This document shows positions 1-9,459 of a DNA stretch of 64,000 nucleotides, one piece after another. Source of the stretch: Rebecca billardiae RCC1528. Taxonomy: Eukaryota; Haptophyta. The stretch covers positions 186,001 through 250,000 of the forward strand of contig OZ251234.1 of the NCBI GenBank assembly GCA_965240325.2. Direction: 5' to 3'. Within the stretch, counting starts at the first letter, position 1, and each line of letters begins with the position of its first letter. The position numbers and the translations under genes are program-made. Under the pieces are notes generated by a model. It was given only the letters and a program-made list of their open reading frames with translations, ran no database searches and was not told the origin of the DNA.

Positions 1-597
1 GGACGCCTCCGGCGTCGCTGCGAACGCGAGCTGCGTCGACGCGCCGCCGAGGTCGGCGACTGCGACGGAGCGGCCGTCGCGCGTGGCGGCGGCGGCGCCG
101 AGTGCGACGTTGACGGCGATCCAGTCGTACAGCGCCTCCTCCTCCCCGGGGATCACGCGCACGTCCGCGACGCGCAGCGGCGACGCGTCGAGCTGCGCGC
201 GCACCGCGCGCAGCACCGCGGCGCGCAACGGCTCGTCCAGTAGACGCATGCCGCCCGTGGCGAGGAAGTGCGCGCGCACGGCGTCGGGCTCGTCGACGTG
301 CGCGCAGGCGAACGAGATGAGCGGGGCGAGCGACGCGGCGGCCGCGGCGGCGCCGCTCGCCAGCGCGTGGCCGGACACGCCCGGCACCACGTCGCGCGTC
401 GCGACCTCGCGGATCGTGCGCACCGGGTCGGCGCGCGCCCAGCGGAAGACGTGCACGCGCGAGCCGCTCGAGCCCGCGTCGATGATGACGCCGGAGCGCC
501 AATCGTCCACGTCGGCGGACGCGCCGGCGGGCGCGGAGGTCACGCCGGAGGCGCCAGCGAGGGCCGCGAGCGCGGCGAGCGCAGCGCGGCGAGCCAT
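1..597 (-). CDS. Apyrase / GDA1-CD39 nucleoside phosphatase, N-terminal part (cut by window edge)
   Basis: Reading the minus strand from the ATG at 597-595 gives 199 open codons that run off the left edge. The protein starts with a short Arg/Ala/Leu-rich hydrophobic stretch (residues 1-22), consistent with a signal peptide or membrane anchor. Four apyrase-conserved regions follow in the right order: ACR1 DAGSSGSR (40-47), ACR2 ATGGM (113-117; usually ATAGM), ACR3 around GEEEALYDW (about 148-156) and ACR4 DLGGASTQ (182-189). This family hydrolyses nucleoside tri- and diphosphates in the secretory lumen or outside the cell; ACR1 and ACR4 bind the phosphates and ACR3 holds the catalytic base. 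Golgi GDPase and ecto-apyrase cannot be told apart without the C-terminus. The family call is secure; compartment and substrate are inferred. Confidence 0.9.
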   Translation of the reverse strand, partial: MARRAALAALAALAGASGVTSAPAGASADVDDWRSGVIIDAGSSGSRVHVFRWARADPVRTIREVATRDVVPGVSGHALASGAAAAAASLAPLISFACAHVDEPDAVRAHFLATGGMRLLDEPLRAAVLRAVRAQLDASPLRVADVRVIPGEEEALYDWIAVNVALGAAAATRDGRSVAVADLGGASTQLAFAATPEAS

Positions 598-1022
598 GCA
601 GGAGACGCGGTCCCAGCCGACGACGCGCCGCGCCCAAGCTGCGCGCCAGCGCTGCCTCTCGGCCGCCCAGGCCAGAGCGGCTGGAATTTATTCGACGCGC
701 GAAAATCTGCCACAGAGCCACAGAGGCTCCCGAGCAGACAGATGCGCCTGCAAACTGAAACTAGCGTGGTGTCAGAGCGCGCTCTCGAGCGCGTGCCTCC
801 GAGCGCGGGGCGGCCGCTTGCTGCAATGGCCGCCTCGATGAGGTGCGGCAACGCGCCCCTCACCTGCCTGCGCCGGTCTGTTTTGTGGCGGTGTCTTTGT
901 GCAGTGTTGGATGGCGTCAATCACGCCTTAACCAAGTGTGCACGTTAAAACATAGTAAACTGTAGCACTACTAGCAGTGAGGAACAGTGAGCACGGTCCG
1001 AATGGCGCGCGAAGCATCGGCC
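598..1022. other. Intergenic, upstream of the apyrase
   Basis: About 425 bp between the apyrase start and the 3' end of the NAA60-like gene. Composition falls toward A+T around 940-980. It should contain the apyrase promoter and the NAA60 3' UTR. No convincing ORF or defined promoter motif was seen. Confidence 0.5.
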
Positions 1023-1964
1023 CTAGTAGTATGCAGGCGCGGGGACGCGCTCGCTAGCGGCGTAGCCTTCGCCAGCCGAGTCTGCGTCACCGGGCCAAGT
1101 CAAGATCTTTGCGCGCTGCTGCGCGCGCCGCCAGCGCGCGCGTGGCCGCGCGCCGCCGCATGGCGGGCACGGCGCTGCGGCGCACGAGGCCCTGCGGCGG
1201 CCGGCGGCGTCGCCGCCTCGGAGCGGCGCGGCGTCGGCGACGAGCGCGCTAGCGGTGCGCAGCGAGCCGATCAGCGCCGCGCCGAGCGGTGGCGCGCCAC
1301 GCGCGCCAAAGTAGCGCGCGTACACGTGCGCGTCCGCGTCCTCCGCCGCGCGCCGCGGGGGCGCGAGGGCGTGCGCAGCCACGCCGCCCGGTGGCGTCGG
1401 TGGCGCGACGAAGGACGAGCCGGCGTAGTACGCGCGCAGCGTGCGCACGCGCACGAAGCGCGCGCGCTCGTACATGCGCACCGCGGGCACGTTGCCGCGC
1501 AGCACGTGCAGGTACACGCACGCGCACTGCGCGAGCGCGTGCGCCTGCGCGACGCAGTGCTGCAGCAGCGCGCCGCCCAGCCCGCGCCCGCGCGCGCGCG
1601 GATGCACGCCGAGCGTGAGGATGTAGAGCACGCGCTGGTCGGCGGCGGGTGCGAGCGGGGCGAGGCGTGTGAAGAGCCGGCCGTCCTGCCGCACCGCGTG
1701 CCGCACGTCGCCCACCTCCCACACGGCGATGCCGACCAGCACCTCGGCCACGCCGCCCGGCGTCCCTAGGCCGCCCTGCGCGTACGCGCCGATCGCGCTG
1801 TAGCCGCCGGCGGCGAGGCGCTGGTAGAAGGCGTCGTCAAAGGCGATCGGGAAGATCGCCTCGTGCAGCGCGCGCAGCACCGCCTCGGGCTCGCCCAGGC
1901 ACGGCCGCAGCGCGACCGACTCGAGGAGGCCGTCGTCCTCGCTGTCGTCCGCGGCGGCCTCCAT
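1023..1964 (-). CDS. NAA60: NAA60-like N-alpha-acetyltransferase (GNAT fold, NatF type)
   Basis: Single-exon ORF of 313 residues starting MEAAADD at 1964 and ending PAYY at 1023. Residues about 15-200 carry a GNAT domain with the NAA60 pattern: an N-terminal LRP motif, FPIAFDDAFY, then YILTLGVHPRARGRGLGG (acetyl-CoA loop, R/QxxGxG type), YLHVLRGNVPAVRMYE and a downstream AYY segment. In the known family this enzyme acetylates N-termini of membrane proteins on the cytosolic face of the Golgi. The remaining C-terminal ~110 residues are Arg/Ala-rich and low complexity, longer than the human tail, with no clear membrane anchor. The start codon lies 179 bp from the oppositely oriented gene at 2144, so the two probably share a promoter. 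The YxHVLxxNxxAxxxYE block separates it from generic GNATs. Confidence 0.85.
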   Translation of the reverse strand: MEAAADDSEDDGLLESVALRPCLGEPEAVLRALHEAIFPIAFDDAFYQRLAAGGYSAIGAYAQGGLGTPGGVAEVLVGIAVWEVGDVRHAVRQDGRLFTRLAPLAPAADQRVLYILTLGVHPRARGRGLGGALLQHCVAQAHALAQCACVYLHVLRGNVPAVRMYERARFVRVRTLRAYYAGSSFVAPPTPPGGVAAHALAPPRRAAEDADAHVYARYFGARGAPPLGAALIGSLRTASALVADAAPLRGGDAAGRRRASCAAAPCPPCGGARPRARWRRAQQRAKILTWPGDADSAGEGYAASERVPAPAYY

Positions 1965-2143
1965 CGTGCAACGGCGGCAGGCAAAATGATGAAATTGGCT
2001 TTGCGCGCTTGAGCGAAATCGGCAACGCCATCAAAATAATCGGGCTCCGCGTCCGGTAGGTCGCGAGCGTCCGGGATGCACGGCATCGCTCGCCGCTCAT
2101 TGCTCGCCCGGCTCGGAAGGCTGCTCGCCCCCGATCGAGACGG
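1965..2143. promoter_or_regulatory. Presumptive bidirectional promoter
   Basis: 179 bp between divergent start codons (NAA60-like at 1964, minus; small mitochondrial-type protein at 2144, plus). It is less GC-rich than the flanks around 1975-2045. Called from gene arrangement only; no core element is evident. Confidence 0.4.
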
Positions 2144-2569
2144 ATGCTTGCCCTCGCCACCCGCGCGGCTCGGGCCCCCGGCCTCAGGTGCGAGGCGCGG
2201 CGCGATGGTCTCACGCTGTTCGAGCCGCTGATCGCCGCCCCCGCGCGCCGCCCCGCGCGGCGCGCGTTTTGCGCCGCCAGGACGCTCCGCGCGCGCGCTC
2301 TCTCGACCGCGGCGGAGGCTGCAGAGCCGGCCAAGCCGCTCATCGACGGCGAGTCGAGCCTGGTGATCGGCGCGTGCTACGTGGGCGCCCTGGTGTGGGC
2401 ATACAACGACGGCGTCTTCACCAAGCTCTATGGCGCGGACCAGCACGTGCACGAGACGCAGCAGGCCAAGGACCAGCTGAGCGCCATTGAGTCGGACGTG
2501 GCGGAGATCAAACGCTCGCTCGAGAAGCGCGCGATCAGCTCGGCGCTCAAGAAGCACTACAGCAAGTGA
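2144..2569 (+). CDS. Small mitochondrial-type single-pass membrane protein, unknown function
   Basis: ORF of 141 residues, ATG at 2144, stop at 2567-2569. Residues 1-52 are rich in Arg, Ala, Ser and Leu with no acidic run, as expected of a mitochondrial (less likely plastid) presequence; RALSTAAEA looks like a processing region. The mature part has one hydrophobic segment (about 71-85, SSLVIGACYVGALVWAY). It is followed by a charged helical tail (about 98-141) with coiled-coil spacing, ending KKHYSK. Size and layout resemble small accessory subunits of inner-membrane complexes such as ATP synthase, but no family is recognised. Codon use and composition are normal for neighbouring genes, supporting real coding. 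Function is not assigned. Confidence 0.7.
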   Translation: MLALATRAARAPGLRCEARRDGLTLFEPLIAAPARRPARRAFCAARTLRARALSTAAEAAEPAKPLIDGESSLVIGACYVGALVWAYNDGVFTKLYGADQHVHETQQAKDQLSAIESDVAEIKRSLEKRAISSALKKHYSK

Positions 2570-3386
2570 GACGCTGGGCGGCGCGCTTCGCCGTGGTCCG
2601 TGGTGCCCGCCGTGCTCGCCGCGCGCCGCGCGTGCACGCGGACGCAGCAAGAGCCGCGCAACTGCAAAGGTGCACCAGGGCGGTGCTCTCGGCCTGCTCG
2701 GCTCTGCGCAGTCCACGGTGCCGCTGTGCATGGCGCGTCGCGCGAGGCCGACCGTCGCATTGGAGCCGTGCGACATTCTGGTGGCTGATTGTCACGCGGG
2801 CAGGCTGCCTGCCCGGTGCGTCGCCTGGGCCCTGCACAACGCTCCGCCGTGGCGTCATGGCCGCGCGGCGCACACCGGCCACACGTGATTCCGACGGCGT
2901 CAAGAACTCGATTCGCGGACTTGGCCGCGGTCCGTCGCAGTGGCGCGGCCGGCACGCCGGCACGCAGCTGCGGATGTACGGGACGCCGGCACGCCGCGGC
3001 CCGGGCGCCGGCGGGCGGAGCGACCGGCGGCGCCGACACAGCCTGCGCCCACGCCACGGTCGTCATGCGGCCCGGGACGGTCTCCGGCCGGCGCGGGCAC
3101 TCCGCCCGCGCCACTCCGGGCGGTCCGGGCCCGGACTGACTCTCAGTCTCAGACTGACGCCAGTGACGGGATGCGGCAGCGGACGGTCCGCGGCTTGAAG
3201 TCGCACACTGACTGCTGCCGCGGGTCTGCTCGCCTTTAGGCCGTTGTACTTCTACCAGCCTGGTAACAGGTAAGACCGGGCTGAAAGGGCATGTGAAAGC
3301 CCGAAGCGGGTCAGCAAAGGAAAGGTGGTGGACAAGCGTTGTAGGCTTTGACTTCATATTCCATGCGCAAATGTGCCAATCGGTTT
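2570..3386. other. Intergenic, no supported gene
   Basis: GC-rich sequence between the small mitochondrial-type gene and the tRNA. Open frames exist on both strands, but their products are Arg/Pro/Ala-rich with no recognisable domain and they overlap each other. Most likely 3' UTR plus spacer. Confidence 0.5.
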
Positions 3387-3458
3387 GCTCACTTAGCTCA
3401 GAGGTAGAGCGCAGCACTAGTAATGCTGATGTCGGCGGTTCAACTCCGTCAGTGAGCT
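3387..3458 (+). tRNA. tRNA-Thr (anticodon AGU)
   Basis: A 72-nt cloverleaf can be folded by hand. The acceptor stem GCTCACT (3387-3393) pairs perfectly with AGTGAGC (3451-3457), discriminator T3458. The D arm holds GCTC...GAGC. The anticodon stem CAGCA/TGCTG (3412-3416/3424-3428) closes loop CTAGTAA with anticodon AGT at 3419-3421. The T arm GGCGG-TTCAACT-CCGTC has one G-T pair. No intron. CCA is not encoded, as in nuclear tRNA genes. Internal Pol III promoters are present: A box TAGCTCAGAGG (3394-3404) and B box GGTTCAACTCC (3437-3447). After conversion of A34 to inosine it should read ACU, ACC and ACA. Confidence 0.95.
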
Positions 3459-3462
3459 CCAC

Positions 3463-3466
3463 TTTT
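3463..3466 (+). terminator. RNA polymerase III terminator of tRNA-Thr
   Basis: TTTT tract 4 nt after the tRNA discriminator base, the standard Pol III stop signal. Confidence 0.8.
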
Positions 3467-4350
3467 GTCTTTTCCGCCCCGATTAGTTTCCGAGCCCTTC
3501 ATCCCACCCTCTTGCCCTCACCCGCGCTCTGCACAAGCACCCGCATGCCTCGCCTGACTCGAAGCGACACGCACGTGGCCAATGAGTGGGAACGACTTGC
3601 TCGCGACTCGCGTCCATCACCGTGCCGTGAGCGGGGTCAGCCTCGCCGAGTGCGCCGCGGCTGTCACGCCGATTAATCACGGTCGCTGTGCGCAGCCCCG
3701 GCACACTCGGCGGCGCCGACCCGGTCACGTCCAGCTGCCGCTCGGACGCGACGACGGGGGCTCGGCGGCTCGGCGCGTACAGTACGCCGCACCCGGCGGC
3801 ACCAAGCCCACCCGAGCGCGATGGCGGCCGCACCGCTGCGCGCAGCTCAATCAAGGGAGCGGGGACGGGGCAGCCGCTCGACTGCGACCCGTCCAAGCTC
3901 GAGATCAAGCTGTACCCGCGCCTGTGCGTCTCGTACGCACGGCACCGCGGCGGCTTGGATGCGCTCTCAACTCCGACCCGAGGTTCGCCCGTCCGTGCCA
4001 TGTGCGCATTCCGGCGTGCCAGTGAGCTGGACGCAGTCTGCCCGCAGCATCGTCCGCTGGGCGGGGAGGATGGAGCACACAGTGACGAGGCTGGGCGCTG
4101 ACCCTGTCCTGTCGGTGTCGTGAGCGCCCGTCACCCTCCTCGTCAGCCGCATGCGCCCGCGGCACGGGCGCACGTTTGCGCGACGGCTCAATCCGCCTGA
4201 CTGCATCTTGCGGCCAGCCGCATGCGCAAGTGCGCAAGCGTGCGCACACACTCGACAGGGTTAGTTAGCAGCCATGCTTGGGCTGGCCAAGCTTGGGCTG
4301 GCGAGCGCCGGGGCGCGGCCCGCCGCCGGGAAGGGAGAGCACGCGGCAGG
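3467..4350. other. Intergenic between tRNA-Thr and TRAPPC8
   Basis: About 880 bp without a supported gene. The long frames here are Arg-rich shadows. The last part should hold the TRAPPC8 promoter and 5' UTR; an in-frame upstream ATG at 4222 exists, but the peptide it adds does not look conserved. Confidence 0.5.
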
Positions 4351-6207
4351 ATGGCGACGACCAACGCGCCGAGCGTGGGCGGCGGCTCACTGCCGCTCGC
4401 GCTCGCGGACGAGTGCCTCGGCGTCTCGCCGCTGATCGCCGTGTCGGCGACGCCGCGCGCGGAGGAGGCGTGCGCGCGCGCCGGCCTCGCCTCCGCCGCC
4501 GAGCTCTTCCGGCCGCACGGCGACGCTTTGCGCGAGCTGTCGCTGAGCGTGCAGACGGTCGGCGAGCCGTACACGGCGCGCGGGATGCGCGTGCGCTTCT
4601 GCGACGTGGCGGCGATGCGCCCGCTCGCGCCGGAGGAGGCGGACGAGCGCGCGCTGCGCGCCGCCGCCGCCATCGACTCGGAGGCCGTGTGGCAGTGCTC
4701 GCCGAGCGGGCTGGGCGCGGCCGAGGCGGACACGGGCGCCCTCGACCGCGTGCGAGGTGCGCGCGCTGTGCGCCGCGCCGCGCCGCCGGCCCGCGCGCGC
4801 GCGCGGCTCACGCCCCGCCCGCCGCGCCCCCTCCGCCCGCTCCGCCGCCGCGCAGCCCTCTCCAGCCCCGCGCCGTGGTTCGACGCGTACGCGGCCGCTC
4901 TCACCGAGGGGCTTCGGCACTCGGGGCTGAGCTCCGTGGACCAGCCGGTGCTGTACGTGCGCGTGGCGGCGGCGGACGAGCCGGCGGTCGCGGAGGCGCT
5001 GCGCGCGCTCGGCGCCGCCGCCCGCCTGCCGCCCTCGCACGCGCCGCCGCCGCCCGACGCGCCGCCGCCGCCCGTCTTCTGGGTTCTGCTCGACGATCGG
5101 CCGAGCCGCGCGCCGGCCGCGCCGGCCGCGTCGGCGGAGGCGAGCGCGGCGGCGGCTGCGGCGGCGTCGGCGCTGCGCGAGGTGCAGGGCGCGTTCGGCG
5201 CGGCGCACACCGCGCTGCTCCCCGTGCCCGACGCCGCCGCCGCGCGCGCCCTCGCCCTGTCCCTCTTCCGAGAGCACGCGCTGCCGTCGATGCAGACGCG
5301 CGCGCGCGCTCTGCACGAACGCGTGTGCGCGCAGCGCAAGGGCCTCAAGAACACGCTCAAGCTGTGGGCGGGGTGGGGCGGCGCGGCGGCGGGCGCGGCG
5401 AAGCGCGCGGCGGCGGGCGCCGCCGCCGCCGTCTCCGCCTCCTCCTCCACCGGCTCGCTCGTCGCCGTCGGCGGCGGCGGCAGCGGCGGCGCGCTCGCGG
5501 ACGGCGCGGGCGGCGCGGCCGCGCCCGCGGACGAGCCCCCGCCGCCGCCGCCGGCCGTGGCGGCGGTGGGCTTCTTCGGCGGCGCGGGCTCGGAGGGCGG
5601 CGCGGCGCCCTCGCCCCCGCCCGCCGCGCCCGCCGCCCCCTCGCACCCCGCGCCCCGCTTCCACGGCGCCGCCCCCGAGTGGGCGGTGCAGGTGCTCGCC
5701 GACCTGTGCTGCCTGCTGCAGGACCATCGCACCGCGCATGAGTTTTACGGCCTGGCCGCGGCCGACTACAAGGCGGCGAAGGCGCCGGCGCACCACGCGA
5801 GCGCGCTCGCGCTGCGCGCGCTGAGCGCGGCGCTCACCGACGCGCCGCGCCGCGAGCTCGACGCCGCGCTCGAGGCCGCGCTCACCCACGCGCTGCACGC
5901 GGGCGGCGGCGCGCGCGCGGCCGCGGTCGGAGCCATGCATGCGCGGCTGGCGGCGAGGCTGCCGCGCGCCGCGCGCGCGCGCGAGGCGGCGGCGGCGCTG
6001 GTGCGCTGCTCGACGGAGGTGGGCTCGCTGCCCGCGGCGCTGTTCCTCGAGCAGGCCGCGCTCTGCCACGCCCGCGACGGCGCGCTCCTCGCACCCGGCG
6101 CGGGCGGCGGCAGCGTGCCGCTCGCAGCAGGCGCGCTGCTCGCCGCCGCCGCAGTCAGCGTCGGCGGCTCGGCGCGCGGCGGCGGCGCCCTCGGCGCGGC
6201 CGCGCTG

Positions 6208-6244
<37 letters not shown>

Positions 6245-6669
6245 TGGCGGAGCAGCCGGCCGGCTCGCGCGCGCGCCGGCGCAAGGCCGCGCTCCACCTC
6301 GTCCTCGCCGGCTACCGCTTCACCCAGTCCGGGCTGCGCGCGCACGCCGTCCGCTGCTACGCGGCCGCGCTCGGCGAATACGCCGGCAAGGGCTGGGCGC
6401 ACGCTGAGGACCACATCCGCGTCTTCCTCGGGCGGCAGGCGCACCAGCTGGGGCGGACGGACGCGACGGTGGGGTGCTTCCTCGGCGTGCTGCGCGGCGC
6501 GCGCGCGCAGCCGCCCGAGCGCCAGGCCACCTGCCTGCGCGAGCTCGGCGCGGCCGTGCGCGCCGCGAGCGCGGCGCGCGGCGGCGCGCCGCCGCCGCTG
6601 CCGCCTGGCGCGCTGCGTTTGCCAGAGGTCGACGAGAGCTCGGTGGCGCTGCTGCCGCCCGACGGCGAC

Positions 6670-6703
<34 letters not shown>

Positions 6704-8596
6704 GCGCGCCCGCCTCGGCCGCCGCCGCGGCCGACGCCGACGCGCGCGCGCGCGTCGCCGCCGCCTTCCGCGAGGCGGCGGCGGCCGGCGGCGGCGGCGG
6801 CGGCGGCGGCGCGGACACTTGGCTCTCGCGGGCGACGGCGGCGGGCGGCGGCGCCGCCGCCGCCGGCGCGGAGGAGGGCGCGGACGGGTGGGTCGTGGTG
6901 GGCGAGCCGCTGCAGGTCTCGGTGTGCGTGACCAACCCGCTCTCGCTGCCGCTCGAGCTGAGCGAGCTCGGCCTCACGTGCGAGCACGAGACGTCGCAGC
7001 CGCAGCCGCAGCCGCAGCAGCCGCAGCCGCACGGCGGCGGCGGCGCGGACGCGGCGGCGGCCGAGGGCGGCGCGCTCGAGGTGTCGACGCAGTCGCTCAC
7101 GCTGCCGCCGCGCGCGCACGCGCGCGTCGTGCTGCGCGTCACGCCGCGCGCCACCGGCACACTGCGCCTCACCGGGCTGCGCTGGGCGGTGGGCGGCGGC
7201 GTGCCCGCAGCGCACGCGTTTGGCGCGCGCGCCCGCGCCGCTGCCAAGGCGTCGGCGGCGCGCGCGCACGGCGCGCCCGCGCCCGCCGCGCGTCGCGCGT
7301 CGCGCGCGCCGCCGCCGCCGCGCGGCTTGGACGGCGGCGGCGCGCCCGCCTCCCCCTCCGCCGCCGCGTCCGCCGCGCTCAGCGCCCCGCCCCCGTCCGC
7401 CATCCTGATCGACGTCCGCCATGCTGAGCCGCTGCTCGAGCTCGCGCTCGGCGCGCCGGCCGACGCGGTGGCGGCGGGCGAGGGCGTGCGCTGCATGCTC
7501 GCGCTGAGCAACGGCGGGGCGCGCGCGGTGGTGAGCGCGCGGCTGTGCGCGTCGCACCCCGCGCTCGTGGCGCTCGACGACGCGGACGCGCCGCCGCCCG
7601 CCCCGTCCCCACCGCCGCCGCACGCCGAGCCGCGCGCGACTTCGGTCGCGCCGCCGCGCGCCGTGCGCGCGGTGCAGCCGTTGCAGCTGCCGCCGCGCGG
7701 CGTGGCGCCGGGCGCGACGGCGCGCGTCGCGCTGACCGTGCGAGCGCCGGCCGCGGCGGCGGGCTCGACACTGCGGCTGCTGCTCGGCGTGGAGTACGCG
7801 GGGGAGCCGGGCGCGGACGGCAAGCCCGCCGCGCGCCGCCTCGCCTGCGCCACGCTCACGCTGCGCGTCGCCCCCGCCATCGCCGCCTCTGTCGCTTTTG
7901 CCGTGCCGCGCGCCGCCGCCGCCGCCGCCGCCGCGGCCGGCGGCGGCGCGCGCGCGCCGCCGGAGGCCATCGTCGGTGCGCGCCGTGCGCGAGCGCGGCC
8001 GCGCGCGCCGCCGCCCCGCGCGCGCTCACGCGCCCGCTCCCCCTTTGTGTTGTCCGGCCGCCCTGCCGCCCTCCCACCGGCCGCAGCGCTCCGCCTCTGC
8101 AACTGCATGGGCGCGCCCGGCGGCGGCGCGGCCGGCGGCGTGCCGCCCGCGCCGCTGCTGCTGCAGCGTGCGGCGTGTGTCTCGTCGAACGGGTGGGAGC
8201 TGGCGGGCGTGCTCGGCGGCGCGGGCGCGCGCGCCGGCGCGGCGGTGGTGCTCCCGCCCGGCCGCGAGGCGACCCTCCTCCTCCGCCTGCGCCAGCGCGG
8301 CGCGCCCCCGCCCCCGGGCGCGCCCCCCTCCACCGTGCAACTGTCGGAGCTGGCTCTCCACGATGGGCCTCTGCCGACACACGCCGCCGCGAGCCTGCCG
8401 CTGCTGTGGTGCGCGCCGCGCGGCGCGGGCGCGCGCGGGCGCGAGCGGGCGGGCTGGGGGCGCGCCCGCCGCTCACGCCCGCGCGCCCGCCGCGCGCCCC
8501 CGCCGCGCGCGCCTCCGCCGCGCAGGCGGACGCTGGCGGAGCCGCAACTGCCCGCGGCGCACGCGCTCGACGGCGCGGCACTCGGCGCGGCGCGGC

Positions 8597-8627
<31 letters not shown>

Positions 8628-9459
8628 GGCCGTGCCGGCGTGGTTCGAGGGCGAGCACCTCGAGCTGAGCTGGCAGGTGGCGGCGCCCTCCGCCGAGCTC
8701 GCGCTCGTCACCTCCGCCGCGGCGGCGCGCGGCGCGGGCGGCGGCACGCCAGGCGTTGCGCTCGCGCGCGCGCGGCACGGCACGGCGGCCCTGCTGCGAG
8801 TGCGGCTGCCTGGCGGGGAGGCGAGCGCAGCGGAGCGCGCGCTCGCGGCGCTGGCGCACGCGCAGCCGCACGCGCCGCACCCGCCGCCCTCGCCCTCGCG
8901 CGCGCCCGTCGGCGGCGCCGCCTCGCCGCCCCCGCTGCCGCTGCCACACGCCCCCCACCACGCGCCGCCCTCGCACGCGCCCGCGCCCACCGCGGGCGCG
9001 CTCGCGCATCGGCTGGTGTGCGCGCCGCGTGTCGAGCACGCGTTCGGCGGCGGCGGCGGCGGCGGCGGCGCGCCGTGCGTGCTGCGCGCGACGCTCGAGC
9101 TGACCAACCTCTCCGCGCACGCCGAGCTCGTCGTGCGCGCGCGCGTGGGCGACCGCCCGGCCGGCGCGTCGGACGCCGAGCCGCGCGCGCCCGCGCACGG
9201 CCGCGTCGAATGGATCGGCAGAGTCGCGAGCGCGCCCATCAGGCTGGCGCCGCACGGCCAGGCGGCGCTCACGCTGCACGCGCTCGCGCGCGCGCCCGGG
9301 CTGTACGACCTCGGCGGCGCGGGCGGGTACGCGCTCGCCGTCGAGGGCGCCAGCGCGGGCGGCGCGCACGCCACGTGGGAGCGCGGGCGCGCGCACCTCG
9401 TGCGCGTCGTCGACGTGCCGGCACACGGAGGCAGGGCGGTGAGGGCGGAGGCGTCGTGA
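4351..9459 (+). CDS. TRAPPC8: TRAPPC8 / Trs85 subunit of the TRAPPIII tethering complex
   Basis: Join of 4351-4756, 4856-7975, 8087-8408 and 8526-9459, about 1593 residues (human protein about 1435). Introns of 99, 111 and 117 bp each start G|GTGCGC, end CGCAG, are multiples of three and lack in-frame stops, so the unspliced frame is also open. Family landmarks in order: an N-terminal block with CLGVSPLIAVSATPRAEEA; APWFDAY after intron 1; QRKGLKNTLKLW; LADLCCLLQDHRTAHEFYGL; and the signature LVLAGYRFTQSG...HAVRCYAAAL...GKGWAHAEDHI. Beta-rich segments lie toward the end, which closes with GLYDLGG. Gly/Ala/Pro runs are inserted between conserved blocks. In yeast and animals the protein directs TRAPPIII, a Rab1/Ypt1 exchange factor, to membranes in autophagy and ER-Golgi traffic. 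Start chosen at MATTNAPS (4351), where conservation-like sequence begins. Confidence 0.9.

Noticed and set aside
4222-4350. Upstream in-frame start of TRAPPC8
   Set aside because: The added 43 residues are Arg/Ala-rich and unlike the family; MATTNAPS at 4351 is the better start.
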